DNA from: an uncultured Coriobacteriales bacterium
GTDB taxonomy: Bacteria > Actinomycetota > Coriobacteriia > Coriobacteriales > UMGS124
Assembly (NCBI GenBank): GCA_902464015.1
Contig: CABQHM010000014.1
Location: 1-60,406 of the forward strand
DNA: 60,406 nt
Direction of reading: 5' to 3'
Under the pieces are notes generated by a model. That model did no database searches. It was given only the letters and a program-made list of their open reading frames with translations, and had not been told where the DNA came from. This document shows, piece by piece, positions 33,357 to 42,367 of this stretch. Within the stretch, counting starts at the first letter, position 1. Every line of letters starts with the position of its first letter. Made by a program: the position numbers and the translations under genes.

Positions 33357-35018
33357 TTACTGCTCCGGCACGAGGTCGGCGATGTCCTCCCACATGACGG
33401 GCTTGGAGGGCTCAAGGCCGCCGGTCACGGCCTGGATGGCGGTGTAGCGGCCGGACGTGAAGCAGTGGCCGGCGCTCATGCCGGACTGGTACATCGACCA
33501 GTCGGGTGCGCCGCAGAGCTGGCCTGCGCCGAAGCCCGTGGCCCACAGGTGAGGAATGACTTCGCCCTCGGTGGTGATGACCTGGTAGTTTTCGTTGACG
33601 GTCATGCCGGCGCACAGGGCGGAGACGCGGATGTGCTTGCGGGCGCCCCAGAACGGAGCCTGCTCGATCTTCTTGAGGTACTGCGGGTTCTTGCCGAAGT
33701 CCTCGTCGAAGCCGGCGTCGACGAGCTCGTTGTAGCGCTCCACGCTGGCAATCAGGGCGTCGGCGGGAACCTCGACCTTCTCGGCGAGCTCCTCAAGGGT
33801 GTCGGCGCAGTACAGGTCGACGAGGCCCTCGATGACCTTGTTGCCGGAAGCGACGGAGCGGTCCATCTCAACCTCGGGCATCCACTTCTGCACCGCGTCG
33901 GCGGGAGTTGCCTTGAAGCCCATCTCAGGCACGGTGGTCTCGTAATTGCCGTCATAAATCTGGACGAACCAACCAGGCTTGGGCTGGTCGCGCATCTGAA
34001 CGTTGATCATGGTGAAGGGCATGTCCTCGTTCATGAAGCGGTTGCCGTCCATGTTCACGGCCATGAAGGGCACGGAAGCCATGGGGCCCGAATCGAAGTC
34101 GTGCATCATATGGCAGTGACCGGTCTGCACCATGCCAGCGCCGAGCTGCATGGCCATGAGGATGCCGTCGCCGGTCTTGCCGAACTGCTTGCGGTCGAAG
34201 CCGAGGATGTCGGGGCAGTAGCGCTCGACGAGGCTGTCGTTGTTTTGGTAATCGCCGGTGGAGAGGATGACGCCCATGGTGGCGTTGAACTTGATGTACT
34301 CGCCGTCGGCGTTCTTGCCCACAACGCCGGTCACAGTGCCGCCCTCGCCTTGGATGAGCTGGACACCGGGGGTCTCGTAGTAGAAGTCGACGCCGCGCTC
34401 CTCGGCCAGGTTGGCCAGGGCCATGATGAGCTCGAGGTTGCACTGGGGCTTGGGGCCGTAGTTCCACTCGTGGCGGACGGACTTGGTGCCGTCCTCGTAC
34501 ACGTCTTCCTCGGTGGAGACGTTTGCGGGCGGATTGCCGGCCTCTTCGGCGCGCAGGCGCAGCCAGCGCATGGTCTCGCCGGAGTGGTAGGTGTAGTACT
34601 CCACCAGGCCGCGGTCGGCGCGCCAGTCGACGCTCTCCATGTAACCGCGAATGTAGTTCTTGATGCCCTGGGGGTCGCTCATCTCGAGCTCGACGCCGCT
34701 CTCGTTGGCGCCCTGGGAGATGCAAACGGACTCCTTCTGGAGCACGCAGGCCGTGGCGCCCTCCTCAATCGCGGTCAGGGCCGCGGGCACGCCGCCGGTG
34801 CCGCCGCCAACCACGACGACGTCATAGGTGTACTCGGCGGCGAACTCGGTGATGGGTGCGACCTCAACAGGGGAGCACTCGTAGTCGGAAGCGCATGCGC
34901 CCTTGGGGTACTCGACCTCGGCTGCGGCCTCGTCGGCCAGGGCGACGCTGCTCAGGGCGGCGCTGGCGACACCGGCTGCGCCGGCGGTCTTGAGGAAGCT
35001 CCTGCGGTTCATCTCCAT
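33357..35018 (-). CDS. Tat-exported FAD-dependent reductase
   Basis: 553 residues from ATG 35018 (AAAGG seven bases upstream). Tat motif MNRRSFLKTAGAAG; FAD motif DVVVVGGGTGGVPAALTAIE at about residue 66; capping element NMDGNRFMNEDMPF. The closing region reads HLWATGFGAGQLCGAP rather than the usual GLYAAGN, so this branch differs from the other flavoproteins here. No FMN or heme domain. A membrane LuxR regulator gene lies 445 bp upstream on the same strand. Confidence 0.87.
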   Translation of the reverse strand: MEMNRRSFLKTAGAAGVASAALSSVALADEAAAEVEYPKGACASDYECSPVEVAPITEFAAEYTYDVVVVGGGTGGVPAALTAIEEGATACVLQKESVCISQGANESGVELEMSDPQGIKNYIRGYMESVDWRADRGLVEYYTYHSGETMRWLRLRAEEAGNPPANVSTEEDVYEDGTKSVRHEWNYGPKPQCNLELIMALANLAEERGVDFYYETPGVQLIQGEGGTVTGVVGKNADGEYIKFNATMGVILSTGDYQNNDSLVERYCPDILGFDRKQFGKTGDGILMAMQLGAGMVQTGHCHMMHDFDSGPMASVPFMAVNMDGNRFMNEDMPFTMINVQMRDQPKPGWFVQIYDGNYETTVPEMGFKATPADAVQKWMPEVEMDRSVASGNKVIEGLVDLYCADTLEELAEKVEVPADALIASVERYNELVDAGFDEDFGKNPQYLKKIEQAPFWGARKHIRVSALCAGMTVNENYQVITTEGEVIPHLWATGFGAGQLCGAPDWSMYQSGMSAGHCFTSGRYTAIQAVTGGLEPSKPVMWEDIADLVPEQ

Positions 35019-35283
35019 CGGTCAACCTTTCTCCTCGTATGGCTCCGGCCGTCGGCATGTGCATGTGGTGCGCGGTGCACCTGCTGTGCCGTGCGGTCGG
35101 GGCGCGTAATGCCGGGCTTGCGTCCGGCTCGACGAGACGAAAGGTAACCCACACGCCCACGTTTCACATCGCATGGGCGAGACGAAGGGTTTTACCTGGG
35201 GTTATTGTGTCAACTCACAAAAGAGAGACGAGAGGGGTTAAGCCACGCGCCCGGGCGATGGTTACGCGCAGGCGCCTCGTTGC

Positions 35284-35400
35284 GTGTGCTCAAATGATGA
35301 TCGGGCGCAGCCTGCCAATTGTGCATGTCCGGACGATGCCTGAAGGCAGCCAGCCAATTGCGCATGCCCAGACGATGGCCGAGGGCGGCTGGCCAATTGC
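35284..35400. repeat. Three degenerate 39-bp tandem repeats
   Basis: Copies at 35284-35322, 35323-35361 and 35362-35400 share the core GGCAGCC(A/T)GCCAATTG near their ends and GACGATG earlier. Copies two and three agree best. The period is a multiple of three and an open frame crosses it, encoding 13-residue repeats, but no start signal or codon pattern supports a gene. The rest of 35019-35462 is otherwise featureless. Confidence 0.7.
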
Positions 35401-35462
35401 GCGTGCTTCCACCTATGCGGTTGTAATGGCGAAGCGGCAGAAGGCGCGCGCTTGTCGCACTA

Positions 35463-36956
35463 CTAGTGCTTCTCGGCGAGTTCTGCCTTCACAGCCGCGG
35501 CGAGTTCGATGATTTCCTGTCGGGAATGGACACCCATCTTTGCGTAGGCGGAGCGATTGTGCGTGCGCACCGTGTTGACCGAGACACCCAGAAGCTCGGC
35601 GGTCTTCTCGAGGGAGTGGCCCTGGCTTGCGCAGCGCACCACTTCTGCCTCGCGTGGGGTGAGACCGTAGCGGTTGGCGAGCTCATGAGAGACGAGTTCC
35701 TCCACGGTGTCCTGCACGGCGATGGCCGCCGTGAGGTCGGCTGCGGGGTCGATAGGCATTGCGCTTTGGGCGGCCGCTTCCGTAGAGCGCAGCAGCAGGA
35801 AACCGAGCATGATGACGATGGCGGCTGACAGAATGAAGATGACGACCGTGCCCCCATAGGTCATGAGCGCGGCCTGCCCGCCCTGCGCTTGCGACAGGTG
35901 TGCGGGCACGGCGATGTAGCGCACGAGCGCCGCCAGTGCCTCGGGGATAAGCAGGAAGAGGCTCGCTCGCTTGGTGAGGTCCATCTTTGACCAGCGCTCG
36001 GGGGCCACGACGAAGAGCACGAGCAGCATGGTGAAGCCCACGCGAGCGCTTGTGGCGAGGTTCGAGCCGAGCCGGGCGGCATCTTCGGGCGCAACTGCCA
36101 TGACGAGTACGCCGGCGAAGAAGAGGAGCATGTACGCAATCCAGTTAAAGAAGACAACGCGGTTGAGCGAAGCGCCGCGTACCAGAAGCACTGCCGTCAC
36201 TGCAACGAATGCGATGTTGACGAGGCTCATATAGAGCGTGCGAATCGAGATATCCGAGATGTCGAACCACGGGTTCGTGACGCCGCGGATGAAGTTGCCC
36301 ATGACGCAGAAGAGTGCGAGCAGGATGCAAAGGGCCAGCGACGCGGTGCTGAAGGGCGAGGCGGCTTCTTTGCAAGTTGCGGTTTGTGCAGGTTGGGCGG
36401 GTTGCGGGGTGCATAGGGCTGCAATGAACGGGGAAACGACGCAGAGACCAGCCTGAACTACTGTGGGGACGAGATAGAAGAGGTTGCTTGCGAAGCACAG
36501 GCCAAATCCAAGCACTACGATGAGCGTCGCCCGGCGCAGCTCCATGGATTCGAGGGCAGTGAGGTACGCCATCAGGCATATGGTGAAGAAAATGACATTG
36601 GCCGCCGTGCCTACGACGCATTGAGCGAGTTCGAGTGTTCCGAGGGGTGCGAGCCAGAGAAGCAGGCAACCAATCGATCCGAGTATGCCGCTGGTGAGCA
36701 GGATTTTCCTCGAGGTGACCTGCCTGGCAAGACGCGGGCCCATGACGAGTGCGGCCACGGCGCACAGGGCGAAAGTGATAGCGAACGTGCAGAATGCACC
36801 CTCGAAAGCGCCTGCTGAGTGAGCCTCCGCGGTCTTTACGATACTTAAGAAGAAAGCTCGGAAGTAAGGAAAGAGAATCGACAGGCCAAGAGCGCAGGCA
36901 AAGTCGCGTATGGGCAAATTCCGTGCGACGGATGCTGTCGTATCCCCATCGTGCAT
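35463..36956 (-). CDS. Membrane-bound LuxR-family transcriptional regulator
   Basis: 497 residues from ATG 36956 with GGGGG five bases upstream. About twelve hydrophobic segments, beginning SILFPYFRAFFLSIV, are followed by a LuxR helix-turn-helix (LTPREAEVVRCASQGHSLE, NTVRTHNRSAYAKMGVHS). It lies upstream of, and is co-directional with, the flavoprotein gene at 33357-35018, so that gene is its likely target. Confidence 0.86.
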   Translation of the reverse strand: MHDGDTTASVARNLPIRDFACALGLSILFPYFRAFFLSIVKTAEAHSAGAFEGAFCTFAITFALCAVAALVMGPRLARQVTSRKILLTSGILGSIGCLLLWLAPLGTLELAQCVVGTAANVIFFTICLMAYLTALESMELRRATLIVVLGFGLCFASNLFYLVPTVVQAGLCVVSPFIAALCTPQPAQPAQTATCKEAASPFSTASLALCILLALFCVMGNFIRGVTNPWFDISDISIRTLYMSLVNIAFVAVTAVLLVRGASLNRVVFFNWIAYMLLFFAGVLVMAVAPEDAARLGSNLATSARVGFTMLLVLFVVAPERWSKMDLTKRASLFLLIPEALAALVRYIAVPAHLSQAQGGQAALMTYGGTVVIFILSAAIVIMLGFLLLRSTEAAAQSAMPIDPAADLTAAIAVQDTVEELVSHELANRYGLTPREAEVVRCASQGHSLEKTAELLGVSVNTVRTHNRSAYAKMGVHSRQEIIELAAAVKAELAEKH

Positions 36957-37164
36957 ATAAACCCCCAGTTACCTCGTCTCTGCAATGCGCGATTATACCA
37001 AAAGGGAGGGCTGGCGCCGTTATGCTGAAAGTGGATGCACGGGTGCGGGGAGGTTGCCGCGCCGTGGGTCGCGCGTGCACGGGCGTCCGCATGTGCCTTC
37101 CGTTCCGAGAAGTCGCCCCCGATGGTGGGACTTGCACAGGAAAGCTTGCAAACCTGGCGCAATT

Positions 37165-37437
37165 GGCAGCGAAACGAGTTTCGGTGCAGTTTTGGCGGGT
37201 GCATTGGCAATGAAACGAGTTTCGGTGCAGTCTGCGCTCTATCAATTCAGGCAAATGGTGGATTCGCTTGTATATTTCGTTGTAAAAACAACGAAAAGAC
37301 CAGCTTGGCCCCACTGTTTTGAGGTCTGGCCGGCTAGAACAGGGGATCCGAGCCTCAATCGCCTGAAATCACTGCACCGAAACTCGTTTGGCTGCCAGGT
37401 GGGTCGGGATTACTGCACCGAAACTCGTTTGGCTGCC
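37165..37437. repeat. Four 26-bp repeats in a two-plus-two inverted array, 41-bp period
   Basis: Copies at 37165-37190 and 37206-37231 read on the plus strand, and copies at 37371-37396 and 37412-37437 read inverted. All share AAACGAGTTTCGGTGCAGT or its near complement. Within each pair the start-to-start distance is exactly 41 bp. The core (GAAAC-GA-GTTTC) is itself a palindrome. Between the pairs lies a hairpin TTCGTTGT/ACAACGAA (37276-37295). No gene is supported in 36957-37531. Confidence 0.88.
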
Positions 37438-37531
37438 ATTCGGGCGACGCGACAGGAATTAATTGGCAGGCCGGAGCGTCCGTGTGGATACTACGACCCG
37501 CCAATACATGCTTCTTGTGAGCTGTTTGTTG

Positions 37532-39496
37532 CTATGCTGCCGCGGTCACGCCGGAGAAGGCATTGACTGTGTCCTGCATGTAGAAGCCAGTGGAAGCTTG
37601 GGTGTTGGAGGCGCCACCGGTCTGTGGGTTGCCGTCGGAAGGTTGGATGGTTTGCGGCGTTGCAGAGCCAGATTGGCTGGCTTGTGCAGCATCGCCGGTG
37701 AGCTGGTTGTTTTGCATGTCGTCAGGCCTGATCGGAGGCTCGCTGTTTCCATCTGGAGGAAGCTCGCCGCCCTGTTCGTTGCTGGGGGTGCCAGCAGGGG
37801 GCTGGCTCATTTGTCCGCCTTGCGATTGCCCGCCATTAGGCATGGCGGGCGGTTTCTGGTCGTTGCCTTGAGGGCCGCCGCTTTCGTTTGCAGGGACGTT
37901 GCCGTTGGGTTCGCCTTGGCCGCCTTGCTCGCCGGGGCCCATCTCGCCGCTGGGCGCGCCCTGGTCGCCCTGCCCGCCGGGTCCCATGCCCTCAGGTTCG
38001 CCTTGCCCGCCAGGGCCCATGCCGCCGCCGGGCCCACCCTGCCCGCTGGGGCCCATGCCGCCGCCGGGGCCGCCAAATCCGCCGGGGCCGCCTTGCACGT
38101 CGGTACCTGTGTAGGCCTGTTGGGTGCCGCCTTCGTATCCCGTGACGGTCTCGACGTCGTAGACGCCCTGGGTTTCCTGGCCTGAGACGACGCCGCCTAC
38201 ATACACGCTGTAGGTCTGGCCGACTTCGAAGTTCGGGCAGCTCAGAACGGCTCCAAGGTAGCTGTGTGTCTTGTCGGAAGCGATCTCGTCCTCCGAGGGG
38301 TCGTAGGCGAACACAACCTCGCCGCTCTCGTTGCACACCACAATGGCATCCCCGGCGTCTTGCGAGGAGGCGAACTGCAGGTTCATCGTGACCTGGCCGG
38401 AGTCGCTCTCGGCCCAGTCCATGGTGGAACCCAGCGCCACGACGGTGCCACCATTGATATAAGAGCCCATGTCGGAGTCCAGGCCCGAGTCGGAGCGAGG
38501 GTTGGCCATCGAAACGACGGTGCCGCCGTTGATGACGAGGAAGCCGTTCGAGTCGATGCCGTCGCCCTCGTCGCCCAGGTCGGCCACGATGTGGAGCGTG
38601 CCGCCGTTGATTGTGGTGACGGAGACACCGTCCTCGTTAGTGTTGATGCCGTCGTTCTGCGAGGCAATGGAGACGTTGCCGCCGTTGAGCGTGAGGTGCA
38701 GCTCCGAGTCGAGGCCCTCGTTGTCGGCCGTGATGTTGAGTGCGCCTGTGCCGTCCTGCTCGCCTTCGATGTTCATGGACATGAACGAGTAGAAGGCGCC
38801 GTCAATTTTCCAGAGCTTCTTTTGCTCCTCGTTGTCCTTGTAGATGCGGGCGACATGGCTGCCCGCGACGTTGTTCACGCTGCCGTCGGCGATGACGACA
38901 ACCGCGCCGGCATCGGAGGTGTCCACGGTTGCGCTCGCCGTATCTGCACTCCAGTTGCCGTCGCACTCGTACACCCTGCGGAACACGACGGCAGGGGCAA
39001 CATCGCAGGTAATGTCGAGGTTGTCGAGCACGAGCGTGACCTTGGCGCTCGCGTCCTTGACTGCGTCTTTGCCCAGGTCAACCCATACCTGGCCGGCCGA
39101 GATGGAGCCCGTCAGGCGATAGGTGCCTGCCTGGGTGATGTGCACGACGCTCGTGGCCGCCGCGTCCTCGGCGCTGTGGCGCTCGGCGTCCGTGCCCTCG
39201 CCGTAAGGGTTGCCCGAGTCGTATTCGTCGCGGTCTTCGTAGTACACCACGTCGTGGGCGAGATACACGCGCTCGTTCTCATCGAGGGAAATGTCCTCGC
39301 CGTCGACCTTGATGCCGCTGTCGGAGAAGGTGATGGCGACCTCATCCGATGTGGCCTGCTCCGTGCCGTCGGCCCATGCCAGCCCGGCGCCGCTCAATGC
39401 TGCGCCTGCAAGTGCGCAGCCAAATCCCGTGATTGCGGAACGGCGGGTCATTGCAAGGGTGCCCATCGGGCGCATGTTGCTGTGGTTCTTGCTCAT
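37532..39496 (-). CDS. Secreted Cthe_2159-like carbohydrate-binding protein with collagen-like Gly-rich tail
   Basis: 654 residues from ATG 39496, chosen for GGGAGG five bases upstream. Tat-type signal TRRSAITGFGCALAG near residue 17, cleavage near GLAWADG. The middle is a parallel beta-helix of the Cthe_2159 (PF14262) type with repeats such as NGGNVSIASQNDGINTNEDG, INGGTLHIVADLGDEGDG and NGGTVVSMANPRSDSG. Family members bind acidic polysaccharide such as polygalacturonate. The last 200 residues are low complexity: PGGxGP triplets resembling collagen, then Pro/Gln/Asn-rich sequence. No LPXTG or membrane anchor is seen, so it is probably released or held by the tail. Confidence 0.75.
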   Translation of the reverse strand: MSKNHSNMRPMGTLAMTRRSAITGFGCALAGAALSGAGLAWADGTEQATSDEVAITFSDSGIKVDGEDISLDENERVYLAHDVVYYEDRDEYDSGNPYGEGTDAERHSAEDAAATSVVHITQAGTYRLTGSISAGQVWVDLGKDAVKDASAKVTLVLDNLDITCDVAPAVVFRRVYECDGNWSADTASATVDTSDAGAVVVIADGSVNNVAGSHVARIYKDNEEQKKLWKIDGAFYSFMSMNIEGEQDGTGALNITADNEGLDSELHLTLNGGNVSIASQNDGINTNEDGVSVTTINGGTLHIVADLGDEGDGIDSNGFLVINGGTVVSMANPRSDSGLDSDMGSYINGGTVVALGSTMDWAESDSGQVTMNLQFASSQDAGDAIVVCNESGEVVFAYDPSEDEIASDKTHSYLGAVLSCPNFEVGQTYSVYVGGVVSGQETQGVYDVETVTGYEGGTQQAYTGTDVQGGPGGFGGPGGGMGPSGQGGPGGGMGPGGQGEPEGMGPGGQGDQGAPSGEMGPGEQGGQGEPNGNVPANESGGPQGNDQKPPAMPNGGQSQGGQMSQPPAGTPSNEQGGELPPDGNSEPPIRPDDMQNNQLTGDAAQASQSGSATPQTIQPSDGNPQTGGASNTQASTGFYMQDTVNAFSGVTAAA

Positions 39497-39601
39497 CTCA
39501 AACCTCCCAAGGTGTCTGGGGTTGTTCGCGCCGTGCAATTATATTGGCGCGGCGTGACACCATTTAACGACTCGAGAAGGTCCCTCGCGTTCACATTCGC
39601 A

Positions 39602-39688
39602 CGATTCCGCCGCCCTCGCGCAAAGCTGCGAGCTGCTTCAGGATGCTGCAGGGCGCTTCAGGATTGTGGGGAGGGGCGGGCGGAATCG
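39602..39688 (-). terminator. Possible long-range hairpin after the TetR gene
   Basis: CGATTCCGCC (39602-39611) is perfectly complementary to GGCGGAATCG (39679-39688) in the space between the TetR gene and the carbohydrate-binding protein gene. The loop is long (67 bases) and contains a doubled GCTTCAGGAT, so this is only a candidate. Confidence 0.35.
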
Positions 39689-39721
39689 GGTCGGACGGCC
39701 GCCCGTTGTTGCATGACCGCT

Positions 39722-40363
39722 TTACTCTTCCTCGAACGTCCAATCCTCAATCGCCTGGAGATACTCAGGCTCGATGGTGTGGCCGACCATGCAGGCGGTG
39801 CTGGAGAGGGCGTAGTAGATTTCTTCCTTCACCACGGTTTCAATGGGCTCGCGCATGCCGGAGATGAACCACTTGCGCGTGTGACCAAACATGCCCCACA
39901 CGATATAACGGGCAAGGTTTTGGTTGGAGCGCCAGGGGCAGGTGGATTCGCCGTACTCGGTTTCGAGGTGGTCGAGTAGCAGGTCTTCCTCGGCATGGCG
40001 ACATGAGTCGAAGTAAGGCGAGATGCATACGTTTTCTAGGATGACGCGTGCAAGGTTGGGGTTTGCCTTGAAAAATTCCAGCAGGTGAGCGCGCTCGTTG
40101 AGCGTCTCGGTACAGGCGTCATGGCGACAGCCATAGTCGCGCGGGCGTTTCATTGGTGTGCGGAAATAAATGATCTCCTGCAGATAACAGTCCTGAACCA
40201 GGTCCGAGAGCGCCGCGTAGTGATTGTAGAACGAGTTTTTGCTTACCCGTGCCTGCTCGCACACTTCGCGCACGGTTATGTCGTCGTACGGTTTTTCCAA
40301 CAGTAGCGCCATGACTGCCTCGCGCAAGTATTGACGCGTGCGCGTCGCCCGCATATCTGCCAT
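39722..40363 (-). CDS. TetR-family transcriptional regulator
   Basis: 213 residues from ATG 40363 with AGGAGG upstream; a longer frame to 40501 is not supported. The N-terminal helix-turn-helix reads ITVREVCEQARVSKNSFYNHYAALSDLV, typical of TetR members (here FYNHY for the usual FY.HF). The C-terminal ligand domain has several Cys residues (DSCRHAEED, STCPW, TACMVG). Divergent from the Tat-exported Fe-S protein gene, its likely target. Confidence 0.87.
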   Translation of the reverse strand: MADMRATRTRQYLREAVMALLLEKPYDDITVREVCEQARVSKNSFYNHYAALSDLVQDCYLQEIIYFRTPMKRPRDYGCRHDACTETLNERAHLLEFFKANPNLARVILENVCISPYFDSCRHAEEDLLLDHLETEYGESTCPWRSNQNLARYIVWGMFGHTRKWFISGMREPIETVVKEEIYYALSSTACMVGHTIEPEYLQAIEDWTFEEE

Positions 40364-40456
40364 GTGCCCCCTCCTTCTCCCGCGTGCAAGTATAGAGGAC
40401 AGAACGCGGCAACGTGAGAGTTTGCCCGGGGTGAATTCGCACTGTTTGCCCCACAT

Positions 40457-40518
40457 GTCCCAAAAGGGACGCGCGGGGCGTTTTGGCAGTCGGCAAATCA
40501 TCCGTTTGTCCCTATATT
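40457..40518 (+). promoter_or_regulatory. Predicted operator and promoter of the exported Fe-S protein gene
   Basis: A perfect palindrome GTCCC-AAAA-GGGAC lies at 40457-40470. Next come a -35-like TCGGCA (40490-40495) and -10 TATATT (40513-40518) spaced 17 bases. The palindrome is a candidate TetR operator in the divergent intergenic region. Confidence 0.5.
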
Positions 40519-40552
40519 TTCGCCGTCGGGAGAAATCCCGGTAGGGGAGAGT

Positions 40553-41986
40553 ATGGGAGAAAGGAAACCGCAGATGGAAAGCATGTCTCGCAGGGGCTTT
40601 TTTGCCGGTGCTACGGCTATGGGTGTCATGGGAGCAAGCGTTGCCATGGCCGAGGAGCTGCCTGGTATGAAGACCGATAGCCCCGAGAATTCAATCGATG
40701 CCGCACCTGGCGTGATGACTCAGACGCTCGACGAGCTCAACGCCATGCGTCAGGCTCACATCGACGCGGCCAAGGAGTTTACCTGCGCTGACGGTACTGT
40801 CATCCCCGAGGTCTACGTGAAGCTGCGCGCCCTTGTCGAGGGCTACGGCCTGGGCGTGGGCTCGGCCAACAACGACAGCTCCTTTGACTTCTTCATGGCC
40901 TACTGGACTCCCGAGGAGGCTCAGGCCTACATCGAGATGCCGCTTGGCGTTGCCTTTACGGCCGCCGACTTCGCTCAGAAGTCCGGCCGTGACGAGGAAG
41001 AGTGCGAGCAGCTTTGCTACGACCTTTCCTACCGCGGTCTGCTCATGCGTTGGACCCGCGCCGGCGTGCACTACTACCATCACATCGCCTACGCTCACGG
41101 CTTGTGGGAGTACGGCCTGCTTGCCCAGGAGCGCGAGGACGCCAACGCCGCCGACTTCATGGCGCTTGACACCATCACCGAGTGGGCCGACCTGCACAAG
41201 ACCGAGGACCTGGTCAACGCCCACAAGCGCGCTGACCTGCACTCTACGGTGTTCGCGGAGGATGCGGCCCTCTTTACCTCAGAGACGCCTTTCTATTATC
41301 CGGTGCCGGTGAACCAAGAGGTCTTGCCCGACGGCGAGGAGATTCTGCCGCTCGACGACTGGAAGAAGATCATCGAGCGCAACGAGATCATCGGTGTTTC
41401 CACCTGCCAGTGCCGCCTGCGTCGCGTGCTGCAGGACCAGGTGCAGGACGGTTGCGACCACCCCATGGAGACCTGCATGTCGTTTGGCGAGGAGGCTCAG
41501 TACTACATCGAGAATAACCTCGCCCGTCAGATTGACAAGGAGGAGGCTACGGCCATCCTTCAGCGCAACGTCGACCTGGGTATGGTCATCCAGAGCGCGT
41601 ACTCCAAGGCCAGCGAGGTCATCTGCTCGTGCCATGGCGACTGCTGCGACATTCTTTCCACGTACGTCGCCCTGGGCGCCGAGGGTTGCGAGGCCATCAA
41701 CTCGATGCCGCAGGTGAGCCACTACAACCTGGTCGTCGACGGCGACGCGTGCATCAAGTGCGGTGCCTGCGTTGAGCGCTGCCCGCTCTACGCCATCACC
41801 ATGACCGATGACGGCCCCGTGGTTGACGCCAAGTGCGTGCGCTGCGGCCAATGCGCCACCGTCTGCCCTGCTGAGGCTCGTAAGCTCACGGTGAAGGACG
41901 ACAACCCCGAGCTGCCCGAGGACATGCTCCAGGATTACAACCTTAAGGCTTCTTACCGCTTCCTCAACGGAATCGTGCACGAGTAA
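40553..41986 (+). CDS. Tat-exported 4Fe-4S ferredoxin-type protein
   Basis: 477 residues; ATG 40553 or ATG 40574 could start it, the latter with AGGA eight bases upstream. Tat motif MSRRGFFAGATAMG. The central part has a cysteine-rich pattern (STCQCRLRR, GCDHPMETCMSF, ICSCHGDCC) seen in a group of anaerobe ferredoxin-like proteins. The C-terminus has two [4Fe-4S] motifs, CIKCGACVERCPL and CVRCGQCATVCPA. Exported, it could pass electrons to the extracytoplasmic flavoproteins that lack their own cofactor domain; that is inference. Followed by a terminator. Confidence 0.85.
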   Translation: MGERKPQMESMSRRGFFAGATAMGVMGASVAMAEELPGMKTDSPENSIDAAPGVMTQTLDELNAMRQAHIDAAKEFTCADGTVIPEVYVKLRALVEGYGLGVGSANNDSSFDFFMAYWTPEEAQAYIEMPLGVAFTAADFAQKSGRDEEECEQLCYDLSYRGLLMRWTRAGVHYYHHIAYAHGLWEYGLLAQEREDANAADFMALDTITEWADLHKTEDLVNAHKRADLHSTVFAEDAALFTSETPFYYPVPVNQEVLPDGEEILPLDDWKKIIERNEIIGVSTCQCRLRRVLQDQVQDGCDHPMETCMSFGEEAQYYIENNLARQIDKEEATAILQRNVDLGMVIQSAYSKASEVICSCHGDCCDILSTYVALGAEGCEAINSMPQVSHYNLVVDGDACIKCGACVERCPLYAITMTDDGPVVDAKCVRCGQCATVCPAEARKLTVKDDNPELPEDMLQDYNLKASYRFLNGIVHE

Positions 41987-42026
41987 AGCCTGGCGCGAAC
42001 GCGCGAACATCCAAATAGCTGCTTCA

Positions 42027-42067
42027 CACGCCGGTCGACGAAAACCCCCGCATCGTCGGTCGGCGTT
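42027..42067 (+). terminator. Rho-independent terminator after the Fe-S protein gene
   Basis: CGCCGGTCGACGA (42027-42039) pairs with TCGTCGGTCGGCG (42051-42063) with two mismatches, followed by TTTT. The remaining space to 42367 shows no supported gene. Confidence 0.7.
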
Positions 42068-42367
42068 TTGTGTTTGGGAGATGCGGGGTCGAAGGGAAAG
42101 CCCAACACGAGGAGCTATGGGTGTTTGAGGGCGGCGATGGCCGGGACACTGTTGACGGAAGGCGGGGTGCTGGAGGGTTATATGTTGATGGCTGGGCAGT
42201 GTTAGCTGGGATCTTGCTGATGGGGGCGACGTGCCAGGGGTTTGCGCTCAGGCGTCGGTGTGGCGTCTCGTGCGTTTTCCCTGGCGATTCGGGAAAATTC
42301 AGTTGGTAGCGGATTGCGTGGAGGAGGGGATGCTGGCATACAATGGCCGGGATTGGAGGTCGTTTGT

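Noticed and set aside
37165..37437. Possible CRISPR array
   Set aside because: Only two copies per side with 15-bp spacers, opposite orientations and no cas genes. The repeat family at 44883 is also not array-like.
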